From assembly GCA_034419075.1 (NCBI GenBank), contig DAOULR010000022.1:62001-126000 (forward strand): a DNA stretch of 64,000 nucleotides, read 5' to 3'. A program made the translations under genes and the position numbers. The notes below the pieces were generated by a model. The model saw only the letters and a list, made by a program, of their open reading frames with translations. It had not been told where the DNA came from and made no database searches. The stretch is from E44-bin88 sp034419075. GTDB lineage: Bacteria; Chloroflexota; Dehalococcoidia; Dehalococcoidales; BS750m-G39. Position 1 is the stretch's first letter, and each line of letters begins with the position of its first letter. Of this stretch, positions 43,932-51,937 are shown piece after piece.

Positions 43932-43980
43932 ATATATACCTAAAAGGTATTGACGCCATATATACCTAATGGTAATATAC
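43932..43980 (+). promoter_or_regulatory. Palindrome-rich promoter (copy 3 of 3)
   Basis: TTGACG (43950-43955), 17-bp spacer, TAATAT (43973-43978), with TACCTAAAAGGTA before the -35 box and TACC-TAAT-GGTA in the spacer. It drives the tannase-family gene at 44082 about 100 bp downstream and is identical over 49 bp to copy 2. Confidence 0.75.
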
Positions 43981-44081
43981 CAAAAAGTGTGTCCAAAGGT
44001 AATAAACGGAGTAATCAAAATTGACGCGAGATAGGAGGGGATTACAGATAGCAAAGACCTACTAACAAAGGAGGAATTCAA

Positions 44082-45665
44082 ATGCAAAGGAAACTAATTA
44101 TTGGTTTATTGGTTTTGGCGTTGATTGCAGTGCCCGTGTTCGCTACCGCCTGCGAAGAAGAGGTAGCCCCACCGTCCGGCGGAGAAGAGGTAGCCCCACC
44201 CGACGGCGGAGAAGGGGCTGAAACATCGCCCTGTGGTGATTTTAGCTTCGAAAAATCGGGGGTGACTATAACTTCCATGACTATGGTAGCCGCTACCGAT
44301 AGTGTACCTGAACATTGCGAAATCATCGGGCAGATAGATACTGATAGCATCGGTTTTGCGGTCGAACTCCCTACGGACTGGAATGGCAGGTTCTACATGG
44401 CAGGCAATGGCATTTATGCCGGCAGCATTTCATTTGACGAAATGAATGTAGGCCTAAGCATGGGTTACGCGACGGCATCCACAGATACGGGGCATGATGC
44501 AGGACCTGACCCGTTCACGGCAATGCTTGACGCTTCTTTCGCCTACAACAACCCGGAAGCAGAAATCGATTACTGCTACCGTGCGGTTCATGAGACGGCA
44601 GTGACGGCCAAAGAAATCATAGAGGCCTATTACGGTGAACTGCCCAGTTATTCCTACTTTGTTGGCTGCTCAACCGGCGGGCGGCAAGGTTTGGTGGAAG
44701 CACTACTATACCCAGAGGATTTTGACGGGATTGTGGCAGGGGCTCCTGCGCTCGATTTCTCCGGGGTACAAATGTGGGGTATCTGGAATGCGCAGGCGTT
44801 ACTGGGTGATGGCAATATACCGGCTGAAAGCCTCTCCATACTGGAGGACGCCGTCTACGAAAAGTGTGATGGTGTTGATGGGCTGGTAGATGGCCTCATC
44901 GATGACCCCCGCAATTGCACCTTTGACCCCGCCACAGACCTCCCCCCGGGCAGTTTCACACCTGCCCAAGTGGAAGCCCTGGAAAAAATCTACGGCGGCG
45001 TTAGAAACTCTCAGGGTGAATTACTCTACCCGGGGGTGCTTCTCGGTACAGAGGTCACTGCACCCGGGATGATGGGGCCGGCCAGTGGCTGGGCCATGTG
45101 GGTGATTAGCACTATGGGACCCAGCCTGCAGCTCATGATTGGGGACGAATTTATGAAGTATATGGCTTTCGAGGTAGACCCCGGCCCTGACTATGACTGG
45201 ACAACTTTTAATTTTGACACCGACCCCCCCAAAATGGCATACATAGAATCAATCCTTAATGTGACTGACCCGGATTTGTCGGAGTTTGAGGCTAACGGTG
45301 GCAAGATAATTCAATACCACGGATGGGCCGACATGGCGCTTAACTCCATGATGTCAGTCAATTATTATGAGTCTGTCCTCGGCTTTATGGGTGTTGAAGA
45401 TACAATGGACTTCTACAGGCTGTACATGGTTCCGGGTATGTTTCATTGTGGGGGTGGAGCCGGGTGTGACTTTGTCGATTGGTTTACAGCTCTGGTAAGC
45501 TGGGTAGAAGGTGGTATCGCCCCCGAAGGACTTATCGGCTCACATATTGAGGGCGGTGACGTTGTTAGGACTCGCCCGCTTTATCCCTATCCTGGGGTAG
45601 CTGTATATACTGGCAGTGGTAGTATAGACGACGCTGCTAATTTTATTTGCAGTGGATGTGAGTAA
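44082..45665 (+). CDS. Tannase/feruloyl-esterase family lipoprotein
   Basis: A 527-aa secreted esterase. The signal sequence ends in the lipobox ATAC, then a repeated EEVAPP(S/D)GGE linker tethers it to the membrane. The catalytic part has the nucleophile elbow GCSTGGRQG, the disulfide and calcium-loop region CDGVDGLVDGLIDDPRNC, YHGWADMALN with the Asp, and GMFHCGGG with the His, all typical of the tannase/feruloyl esterase fold. It would release phenolic acids (for example gallate- or cinnamate-type) from esters outside the cell, which the TRAP system could import. SD AAAGGAGGAA precedes ATG. It shares its promoter box with dctPQM and the CoA-ligase operon. Confidence 0.9.
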   Translation: MQRKLIIGLLVLALIAVPVFATACEEEVAPPSGGEEVAPPDGGEGAETSPCGDFSFEKSGVTITSMTMVAATDSVPEHCEIIGQIDTDSIGFAVELPTDWNGRFYMAGNGIYAGSISFDEMNVGLSMGYATASTDTGHDAGPDPFTAMLDASFAYNNPEAEIDYCYRAVHETAVTAKEIIEAYYGELPSYSYFVGCSTGGRQGLVEALLYPEDFDGIVAGAPALDFSGVQMWGIWNAQALLGDGNIPAESLSILEDAVYEKCDGVDGLVDGLIDDPRNCTFDPATDLPPGSFTPAQVEALEKIYGGVRNSQGELLYPGVLLGTEVTAPGMMGPASGWAMWVISTMGPSLQLMIGDEFMKYMAFEVDPGPDYDWTTFNFDTDPPKMAYIESILNVTDPDLSEFEANGGKIIQYHGWADMALNSMMSVNYYESVLGFMGVEDTMDFYRLYMVPGMFHCGGGAGCDFVDWFTALVSWVEGGIAPEGLIGSHIEGGDVVRTRPLYPYPGVAVYTGSGSIDDAANFICSGCE

Positions 45666-45672
45666 TTGATTT

Positions 45673-45708
45673 GGGGAGGGGGTCAGACTCCCCCTCCCCT
45701 TCTTTTTT
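45673..45708 (+). terminator. Terminator of the tannase-family gene
   Basis: GGGGAGGGGG, loop TCAGA, CTCCCCCTCCCC, then TTCTTTTTT. A strong intrinsic terminator. Confidence 0.92.
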
Positions 45709-45784
45709 ACGGGCTTTCTTAGCCCGTACCTGGGTATGTCGGGTTAGCTAGTCAGGTGAGGCTGACTGGTTCTAGCTATTTAAA
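45708..45784 (+). other. Two further hairpins after the terminator
   Basis: TACGGGCT/AGCCCGTA (45708-45728, loop TTCTT) and then TAGCTAGTCAG ... CTGACT ... CTAGCTA (about 45746-45781). No gene is seen from 45785 to 45961. The pair could be a small structured RNA or remnants of other terminators. Confidence 0.35.
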
Positions 45785-45976
45785 TATTCAGAATCATCCG
45801 AACGTTAATAGCATTTTGCTGGTGGGCTCTGTCAGGGGAAATCAGGGTGCTGCAGGATGTTTCCTCCTTTCTGCCGAGTAGCTTAAATTATCTCCCCCAC
45901 CCCTCCCGTAATTGTAGCCCTGACTGAAATCGGGCAAGTGGCATCCCACCTTTTTAATTCGTAAGGTCATATTCAT

Positions 45977-46552
45977 ATGAAAAAGACCTTGGAACACGCT
46001 AGAATAAACAGGATTTCACCAGCCACCATAGAGCTGCTCATCCACGAGAGAAATAGCGGTAAAAGCCTCAGGCGGCTGGGCCAGATGTTTGGCGTAAGCC
46101 ATGAGCGGGTGAGGCAGATCTTGGCTGAACACAGCCCAACACGAGTTACGTTCTTAGCTGAAAACGCGGTTGCGGTTAAGCTGGGCTACCCGGTCACGTG
46201 GCTCATCAAGCTAAGAAAAGAGGGTATTATAAACCCGATAAAGCCCGGTGGTCATTGGCTTTATTCGGAGGAACAAGTTAGACAAATACCATCGCTTATT
46301 GCCGAGATGAGAAGGTGTGATCGATGCGGCAAGCTACGCCCACTAGGCTGCCGGAAGTTCTGTAGAGAGTGCAGCCAGCATAGGAAAAGGCACCACTACA
46401 GAAGTCTGAGCCCAGAAGAGAAGGCGGAGCATCGAGAACAAAGTTTAGCCTGGCGGAAGGCAAATCCGGAGAAATGGAAAAAGATATCGTCTAGAGCGCA
46501 AAGGAAATACCGCGGCAAGCGAGAGCTATTTGAATACCAAAAATCCCCATAA
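45977..46552 (+). CDS. HTH and zinc-finger protein of unknown function
   Basis: A 191-aa basic protein I cannot name. Residues 12-45 form a sigma-region-4-like helix-turn-helix (SLRRLGQMFGVSHERVRQIL). Residues 50-90 resemble a second small DNA-binding unit (VAVKLGYPVTWLIKLRKEG). Then a zinc finger CDRCGKLRPLGCRKFCREC (residues 114-132) is followed by a Lys/Arg/Glu-rich tail ending in an alpha-helical basic segment. The order HTH-finger-basic tail resembles phage or mobile-element regulators. A 10-bp direct repeat (TAAGGTCATA) stands just outside both ends of the gene (45962 and 46558). No partner gene is adjacent. Confidence 0.6.
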   Translation: MKKTLEHARINRISPATIELLIHERNSGKSLRRLGQMFGVSHERVRQILAEHSPTRVTFLAENAVAVKLGYPVTWLIKLRKEGIINPIKPGGHWLYSEEQVRQIPSLIAEMRRCDRCGKLRPLGCRKFCRECSQHRKRHHYRSLSPEEKAEHREQSLAWRKANPEKWKKISSRAQRKYRGKRELFEYQKSP

Positions 46553-46650
46553 ATACATAAGGTCATAATAGTTTGTTTTGCTGCTCAGGTCACCAAAGAG
46601 GCTTTTGTGCAGTTACAGGTAAAAGAGGGAGTTCTACCTATCCTACAGTA

Positions 46651-46813
46651 TGGTAGGTGATACCGGGCTCGCATCCTCGGCGGAGCGGCGGGAATAGGTG
46701 GTAGAGGACGAGCCTTGGGGAGGATGAGTAGTGGGCGATACCGGGCTCGCATCCTCGGCGGAGCGGCGGGAATAGGTGTAGAGGACGAGCCCTGGGGAAG
46801 ATGGGTGGTGGGC
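46651..46813. repeat. Tandem repeat carrying copies of a tRNA 3' end
   Basis: Two units of 78 and 77 bp (phase marks at 46659, 46737 and 46814) precede the tRNA-Val gene. Each begins with GATACCGGGCTCG, a near copy of the tRNA T-arm and acceptor end, and goes on with CATCCTCGGCGGAGCGGCGG and a segment containing GAGGACGAGCC. GGCTCG-CA-TCCTC and GAGGACGAGCC form an inverted repeat inside each unit. Confidence 0.8.
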
Positions 46814-46882
46814 GGTACCGGGCTCGAACCAGTGACCTCTGCGATGTCAACGCAGTGCTCTAACCAACTGAGCTAACCGCCC
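46806..46882 (-). tRNA. tRNA-Val (anticodon GAC)
   Basis: The minus strand reads GGGCGGTTAGCTCAGTTGG, D-arm, anticodon stem CTGCG-TTGACAT-CGCAG with GAC at the centre of the loop, T-arm with GGTTCGAGCCC, and acceptor ACCGCCC-A-CCA. The acceptor pairs perfectly over 7 bp and the CCA end is encoded. Confidence 0.96.
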
Positions 46883-46903
46883 ACTAGAGTAAAATTAATT
46901 CTA

Positions 46904-48298
46904 CTAAATACCCCGACTTCGGTCAAGGCGCTGGCCCCGCAGACGGCGCTCGATAAAGCTGACCGCAAAAAGGAGCACCCCGCTGGCCAGCAGCCCCCCC
47001 AGGTCCAGATACCTTATCTCGAAAATCTTGCTCACCAGCGCCATACCCCCACCCCCGATAATCGCCGCCAGCGCACCCAAGGAAGTGACCTTCAGCTTAT
47101 CCTTATAAAAGCCAGCCAGCACCGGCAAAATCACGCCGGCGGTATAGACGGTATAAGCAAAGAGCAGTGAGCTTATCACCCCTTTAAGCGCCAGCGCCAC
47201 TAGCAACGAGATTATCCCCAGTAGCACTATCCCCCATCGGGAAAGCTTAAGCAGCTTATCCTGGTCCAGCGAGGGCTTAAACCGCCCCACGATATCCACC
47301 GAAAGGATGGTGCTCGCCGTCAGCAGGCAGGTGTCGGCGGAAGACATCACCGCTCCCAGCAGCGCCGCCAGCACGACGTAACCCAATATCGGCGGCAGGA
47401 CATCGGTTATCACCATGGGGAAGGCCTGCTCCGGCGAAATGCCGGGGAAAAGCGTCGAGGCCCCCATGCCGATGAGAGTAATACCCAAGGCAAAGGGGAT
47501 AATCAGCGCCGCCGCCCAGAAGACCGAGGTGCGGGCCGTCCGCCCGTCCCTGGCACAAAAGAGGCGGGAATACATATCCGGCCCCACCACATAGGTCAAC
47601 CCCACTAACAGGAGTAAGGAGACCAGCTCGTAGCTGCCGAAAGACTCGCTTACGGGAAAAGAAAAATGGTCAGCGGGTAGAGCCGTCTCCAGTCCCCCCC
47701 ACCCCCCGACCCGGGAAAGCACTAAAGCCAGCCCGCCGAAGATGCCCAGGAAGATTATCCCTATCTGGATAATATCGGTGCGGATAACGGAATATTGTCC
47801 ACCGAGGACGGTATAGGTGATAAAGACGACGCTGAAGATAATCATCCACATCGTCGGGTCACCCATCCCCAGCACGCTTAATATCTTACCTGAAGCCACA
47901 ATCTGGGCAGCGATAACCCCCACCCAGGAAACAACGATAAGAATGGAAGCAGCCAGCCCGATGCGCTTATCGTACTGCTTCTCCACCAGCTCGGGCAAAG
48001 TGTAAAGCCCGAACTTGCGCACCTTGCCCGCCAGGAAAATCCCCAAAACTATCAGGCCCACTGTCCCCACCAGCAGCCACCACATCCCGGTCAGCCCCTG
48101 TGAAAAGCCCAACCCCGCCATGCCCACCGTGGCCGAACCGCCGATAATGGTCGCCAGCAGCGAGCCGGTGATAAAAAAGGGAGAGCCGCTTCTGCCCGCC
48201 ACAAAGAAATTAGCCACCCCCCTCGCCTTCCGCCGGCTCCACAGCCCGATGGCAATCATGGCCACGAAATAAACGATGACGATTGTCAGTCCCGTCAT
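46904..48298 (-). CDS. Sodium:solute symporter (SSS family)
   Basis: A 464-aa membrane transporter with about 13 segments and the SSS signatures FFVAGRSGSPFFITGSLLAT, the GxxxxxDMYSRLFCARD-type loop (YVVGPDMYSRLFCARD) and AALLGAVMSSADTCLLTAS with the sodium-site Ser/Asp. It imports a small organic solute with sodium; substrate unknown (acetate, proline, pantothenate and others occur in the family). The tRNA gene lies immediately downstream. Confidence 0.9.
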   Translation of the reverse strand: MTGLTIVIVYFVAMIAIGLWSRRKARGVANFFVAGRSGSPFFITGSLLATIIGGSATVGMAGLGFSQGLTGMWWLLVGTVGLIVLGIFLAGKVRKFGLYTLPELVEKQYDKRIGLAASILIVVSWVGVIAAQIVASGKILSVLGMGDPTMWMIIFSVVFITYTVLGGQYSVIRTDIIQIGIIFLGIFGGLALVLSRVGGWGGLETALPADHFSFPVSESFGSYELVSLLLLVGLTYVVGPDMYSRLFCARDGRTARTSVFWAAALIIPFALGITLIGMGASTLFPGISPEQAFPMVITDVLPPILGYVVLAALLGAVMSSADTCLLTASTILSVDIVGRFKPSLDQDKLLKLSRWGIVLLGIISLLVALALKGVISSLLFAYTVYTAGVILPVLAGFYKDKLKVTSLGALAAIIGGGGMALVSKIFEIRYLDLGGLLASGVLLFAVSFIERRLRGQRLDRSRGI

Positions 48299-48396
48299 TA
48301 CGCTATGTCTGTCCTTCTCCTGAAAATGGTCAAACCAACCGAGGGCATGTTGGCTCTATAGATAAAAAGACCGGCTCAGAGATATATCGGTCGGGG

Positions 48397-48624
48397 TCAC
48401 CTGCCTGGCTTGGCGCTGCCGATAAGGGCAACCTCTATATTCTTACCGCAGTGGGGGCAGATAACATTAAGAACAACGGGTTGCAACATTACACGTTCGG
48501 CAACGGCGGTAACCATCGAGTCGATACTATCCAAGCGGTTGTCCAGCATGTCGAGGCGCTGCTTGATGCGTTCCAGGTCTTGCGTCTTGCTGGCTTTCGC
48601 CACGGGCTTAACTTTCTCCGCCAA
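48397..48624 (-). CDS. Small coiled-coil and zinc-ribbon protein
   Basis: A 75-aa protein starting at TTG 48624, which has GAGAGGTG 7 bp upstream. Its middle is a coiled coil (LERIKQRLDMLDNRLDSIDSMVTAVAERV, positions 17-45) and its C-terminus has CPHCGKNIEVALIGSAKP, one CxxC pair only, so a dimer or a partner would be needed to bind zinc. I do not recognise the family. It lies between the symporter and a dispersed repeat and appears to be a single gene. Confidence 0.6.
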   Translation of the reverse strand: MAEKVKPVAKASKTQDLERIKQRLDMLDNRLDSIDSMVTAVAERVMLQPVVLNVICPHCGKNIEVALIGSAKPGR

Positions 48625-48698
48625 TCAGACACCTCTCGAAATGATAATGGTAAGCCACATTATATGGGTAAAAATTCACGATGTCAAAGCCCCTCTCT

Positions 48699-48914
48699 TT
48701 CCCCCCCCCCAAGTTTTTCTTCCCACCCAATACCCACCCTACAGGGGTTAGACCCCTATATACCCTTTATTTGGCGGTTTTAAAGAGCAGCGGGTGGGAA
48801 TAGATAAAACCGGGGTGGGGAAGCTGCGTAGCCCCAGAACGAATTCTAGAGGGAGAATTCCCTCTAAGGGTGGGCAGGGTGGGACAGAAAGACATTCGCT
48901 AACAAGGTGGTGAG
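48699..48914. repeat. Dispersed repeat, MITE-like copy
   Basis: Left part matches the GTTTTTCTTCCCACCC and ACCCACCCTACA blocks. The right part matches the 53.1 kb copy through GGGAATAGATAAA, CGGGGTGGGG, GAATTCTAGAGGGAGAAT and CCCTCTAAGGGTGGGCAGGG. The two ends are roughly inverted relative to each other. It fills most of the gap between 48625 and 48951. Confidence 0.75.
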
Positions 48915-48951
48915 TGGGGTTGGGATTGATAAGAACCCCACCGAAAATGTA

Positions 48952-48980
48952 TTGATTTATTAAAAACATCGTCTTATACT
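48952..48980 (+). promoter_or_regulatory. Promoter of the EF-Tu-domain-like gene
   Basis: TTGATT (48952-48957), 17-bp spacer, TATACT (48975-48980), about 30 bp upstream of the start codon, followed by the ribosome site GAAGGAGGGA. Confidence 0.65.
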
Positions 48981-49011
48981 AGGAACTAACAAATTCTGAA
49001 GGAGGGAGCCA

Positions 49012-49266
49012 ATGCCCGAGAAAGAAATCGGCAAGGTAAGCGACTTCTTCGCTCGGCCGGTGGTGGCGGGTATCGAGATGAGCGGCAGCATCAAAATGGG
49101 CGACAAAATCCATATCAAGGGCCACACTACCGATATGGAATTTATTGTCGACTCAATGCAAATCGACAACGCCAACGTTACCGAAGCCAAGGCCGGAGAC
49201 TCCGTTGGCATCAAGGTAGCCGACCGGGTAAGGCGGGGTGACATCGTCTACAAAGTCACCGACTAA
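49012..49266 (+). CDS. Small EF-Tu domain-2-like protein
   Basis: An 84-aa stand-alone beta-barrel: VSDFFARPVVAGIEMSG, IKMGDKIHIKGHTTDMEF, VTEAKAGDSVGIKVADRVRRGDIVY. This matches domain 2 of translational GTPases (compare G-x-I-x-x-GD and R-G-D-x-V) without any GTPase domain. Such proteins are annotated as translation-elongation-factor-like and have no settled role; they may bind RNA or a ribosomal factor. GGAGGGAG upstream of ATG. Followed by the ABM-domain gene after 31 bp. Confidence 0.85.
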   Translation: MPEKEIGKVSDFFARPVVAGIEMSGSIKMGDKIHIKGHTTDMEFIVDSMQIDNANVTEAKAGDSVGIKVADRVRRGDIVYKVTD

Positions 49267-49297
49267 AAGCCAATCTCTAATCTAGAAAGCGAAAAAT

Positions 49298-49585
49298 ATG
49301 GCACTAAAGGTACTGATAGAACGTCACGTAAAAAAGGGTAAAGAAGGCTACCTCATTGAACTTTTGAACAACCTGCGCACCGAGTTAATCGAGCAGCCAG
49401 GCTATGTCTCCGGCGAGCTGCTCCAGAGCCAGGAGGATAAGTCCACCATCTTTGCCCTTAGCACCTGGCAGAGCGAACTCGACTGGCAATCCTGGAAAGG
49501 CGACCCCAAGCGCTTAGAGGTTGAGGCCAAGATTGAACCCCTGCTGACCGAACCGTCCAAGCTGACGGTGGCTACATCTTTTTAG
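49298..49585 (+). CDS. Antibiotic-biosynthesis-monooxygenase (ABM) domain protein
   Basis: A 95-aa dimeric ferredoxin-like fold: VLIERHVKKGKEGYLIELL, QPGYVSGELLQSQEDKS, STWQSELDWQSWKGDPKR. Despite the name, members include heme-degrading enzymes, quinol oxygenases and proteins of unknown role. No heme-ligand Asn/Trp pattern can be claimed. It overlaps the end of ribH tail to tail by 14 bp. Confidence 0.8.
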   Translation: MALKVLIERHVKKGKEGYLIELLNNLRTELIEQPGYVSGELLQSQEDKSTIFALSTWQSELDWQSWKGDPKRLEVEAKIEPLLTEPSKLTVATSF

Positions 49586-50051
49586 CGGTTAGACCCTTCA
49601 CCAGATTAGCCATCTCGATGGCGCTGACCGCGGCCTTAAAGCCCTGGTTCCCCTCTTTGGTTCCGGCCCTTCCGATGGCCTGCTCCAGGTTCTCGGCGGT
49701 GATTACGCCGTAGATAACCGGTAACCCCACCTCCAGCCCCACCATGGCAATTCCCTTGGTCACCTCGGCGGAAATATAGTCGAAGTGAGGCGTCCCTCCC
49801 CGCACCACCGCCCCCAGACAGATAACAGCGTCATAGCGCTTGGTCTGGGCCAGCTTCTTGGCCACCAGGGGAATCTCGAACGAGCCTGGCACCCAGGCGA
49901 CATCAATATCCGCTTGGGCTACGCCGTGGCGGAGCAGGGCGTCCTGCGCCCCATCGAGCAGCTTCTGGGTAATAAACTCGTTGAAACGGGAAACGACCAG
50001 CCCGAACTTCAGCCCCTTCCCTACCAGCATTCCTTCGATAGGCTTGCTCAT
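49572..50051 (-). CDS. ribH: 6,7-dimethyl-8-ribityllumazine synthase
   Basis: A 159-aa enzyme condensing 5-amino-6-ribitylaminouracil with dihydroxybutanone phosphate. VVSRFNEFITQKLLDGA, AWVPGSFEIPLVAKKLA, CLGAVVRGGTPHFDYIS with the catalytic His, and GVITAENLEQAIGRAG are the family motifs. Last gene of the operon ribD-ribE-ribBA-ribH. Confidence 0.96.
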   Translation of the reverse strand: MSKPIEGMLVGKGLKFGLVVSRFNEFITQKLLDGAQDALLRHGVAQADIDVAWVPGSFEIPLVAKKLAQTKRYDAVICLGAVVRGGTPHFDYISAEVTKGIAMVGLEVGLPVIYGVITAENLEQAIGRAGTKEGNQGFKAAVSAIEMANLVKGLTAKKM

Positions 50052-50067
50052 TGCTTTCTCCTTTATA

Positions 50068-51285
50068 TTAATTATCGGTGATATCAGGTATCTCCAGGCG
50101 GTGACCCATCTTCTTCTGCTTGGTCACCAGGTAGTTGCGGTTATAGGGGTTGGGAGCGATGATTATGGGAAGTGTCTCCACCACCTTGAGTCCGTAGCCC
50201 TCCAAGCCCACTCTCTTCTTGGGGTTATTGGTCAATAGTTTTATGTCATGTAAGCCCAGGTCGGCCAGAATCTGGGCGCCGATGCCATAGTCCCGCGGGT
50301 CTGGAGTAAATCCTAACGAGAGATTAGCCTCCACCGTATCCAGCCCTGCGTCCTGAAGGGCGTAAGCCTTTATCTTATTATGGAAGCCGATGCCCCGCCC
50401 TTCCTGCCTCATATATAGGAAGACACCCCTCCCCTCCTTGGCGATAGTCTCCATAGCCAGCCCGATCTGGTCGCCGCAGTCGCAGCGCAGGCTGCCAAAG
50501 ACATCACCGGTGAGGCATTCGCTGTGCACCCGCACCAATACCGGCCCTTCGGTATCCAGATCACCCAGTACCAGCGCCAGGTGCTCGTCAGGGTCGATAT
50601 CACTGCGGTAGGCGATGGCGGTAAACTCACCATATCTTGTGGGCAGCTTAGCCTCGGCCACCCGATGCACCAGCTTTTCGTGGCGGCGGCGGTAGGCAAT
50701 CAGGTCGGCCACCGATATTATCTTGATTTCGAACCTGTCGGCAATCTCCTCGAGCTGGGGCAGACGCGCCATGGTGCCGTCCTCATTCATAATCTCGCAG
50801 ATGACCCCCGCGGGATAGAGCCCGGCCAATCTGGCTAAATCGACGATGGCCTCGGTCTGCCCCGCCCGCACCAGCACCCCACCCTCTCTGGCCCGCAACG
50901 GGAAGATATGCCCCGGGCGCACCAGGTCGTCGGGCTGGGTGGCGGGGTCGATAACAGTTTTGACGGTCTGCGCCCGGTCCGCCGCCGAGATGCCGGTGGT
51001 GGTGCCCTGCTTAGCATCCACCGATACCGTGAAGGCGGTGCCGAACTTGCAGGTGTTCTCATCCACCATCAGGGGCAGCTGCAGTTTGTCCAGCCGCTCT
51101 CCCACCACTGGCAGGCAGACTAAGCCCCGGCCGTATTTGGTCATAAAGTTTATCGCCTGGGGGCTTACCTTTTCCGCCGCCAGCGCCAGATCGCCTTCGT
51201 TCTCCCTGTCCTCATCGTCAACGATGATGACAAACCTGCCTTCTTTTATATCCTCAATCGCTTCTCTAATAGTGGCTAAGCCCAT
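50068..51285 (-). CDS. ribBA: Bifunctional DHBP synthase / GTP cyclohydrolase II
   Basis: About 405 aa. The N-terminal half makes 3,4-dihydroxy-2-butanone 4-phosphate (IVDDEDRENEGDL, and THE-like AEKVSPQAINFM; HxxEG at GHIFPLRAREGGV). The C-terminal half is GTP cyclohydrolase II with zinc ligands in CLTGDVFGSLRCDCGDQ and the RQEGRGIGF motif. ATG 51285 has AGGAGG at better spacing than the GTG at 51291. Supplies both precursors of the riboflavin pathway. Confidence 0.95.
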   Translation of the reverse strand: MGLATIREAIEDIKEGRFVIIVDDEDRENEGDLALAAEKVSPQAINFMTKYGRGLVCLPVVGERLDKLQLPLMVDENTCKFGTAFTVSVDAKQGTTTGISAADRAQTVKTVIDPATQPDDLVRPGHIFPLRAREGGVLVRAGQTEAIVDLARLAGLYPAGVICEIMNEDGTMARLPQLEEIADRFEIKIISVADLIAYRRRHEKLVHRVAEAKLPTRYGEFTAIAYRSDIDPDEHLALVLGDLDTEGPVLVRVHSECLTGDVFGSLRCDCGDQIGLAMETIAKEGRGVFLYMRQEGRGIGFHNKIKAYALQDAGLDTVEANLSLGFTPDPRDYGIGAQILADLGLHDIKLLTNNPKKRVGLEGYGLKVVETLPIIIAPNPYNRNYLVTKQKKMGHRLEIPDITDN

Positions 51286-51298
51286 ATTCACTCCCCTC

Positions 51299-51925
51299 CT
51301 AACCTACCAGGAAACCATGCTCCTGCAAAAATTCCATGGTTATGCCGCCGCTCTGCGGCTTATTTAATTGTTCCACATATTTGGCTATAATGTCCACCTC
51401 AAGATTGACCACATCCCCCACCCCCCTTTTCCCGAGGGTGGTGTGCTCCCGCGTATAGCCGACTAGCGACACGCGGAAGGAACTATCGTCTCTGGAGATA
51501 ACGGTCAGGCTAACCCCGTCCACGGCGATAAAGCCCTTCTCGACAATGTAGGGCATGAGGCGAGACGGGACATCGAAGCTGATTAGCAGAGCCTCGCCGT
51601 TGCGGCTCACCGAGCTTACCCGTCCCCTGTCGTCGATGTGCCCCTGCACGAAGTGCCCCCCCAGTCGGTCGTTGGCCGAAAGAGGTCTTTCTAAGTTTAC
51701 TTCGTCACCGGGGCGTAAAAGCCCCAGATTGGTCTTGTCCAACGTCTCGGGCATAACCTCCGCTGAAAACGACTTATCATCAAAGCTGGTTAAGGTCAGA
51801 CAGACGCCGTTGACGGCCATACTATCGCCGTTCTGCATGCCTTCGAGGGCTTTGCCAGCGGCTATGGTCAGCTTCCCCGCCGTTGAGACAACCTTACCTA
51901 TTTCTTCGACAATTCCGGTAAACAC
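51299..51925 (-). CDS. ribE: Riboflavin synthase alpha chain
   Basis: A 208-aa protein with two tandem lumazine-binding barrels, beginning MFTGIVEEIGKV and with the repeated motifs GDSMAVNGVCLT and KGFIAVDGVSLT. It dismutates two lumazines to riboflavin. The start is GTG with GAGGAG 5 bp upstream. Only 7-13 bp separate it from its operon neighbours. Confidence 0.95.
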   Translation of the reverse strand: MFTGIVEEIGKVVSTAGKLTIAAGKALEGMQNGDSMAVNGVCLTLTSFDDKSFSAEVMPETLDKTNLGLLRPGDEVNLERPLSANDRLGGHFVQGHIDDRGRVSSVSRNGEALLISFDVPSRLMPYIVEKGFIAVDGVSLTVISRDDSSFRVSLVGYTREHTTLGKRGVGDVVNLEVDIIAKYVEQLNKPQSGGITMEFLQEHGFLVG

Positions 51926-51937
51926 GATAGCTCCTCG

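Noticed and set aside
46651..46813. Direct repeats that might be a CRISPR array
   Set aside because: Only two units, 77-78 bp, with no short-repeat/unique-spacer pattern, and they contain tRNA sequence; no cas gene is near.
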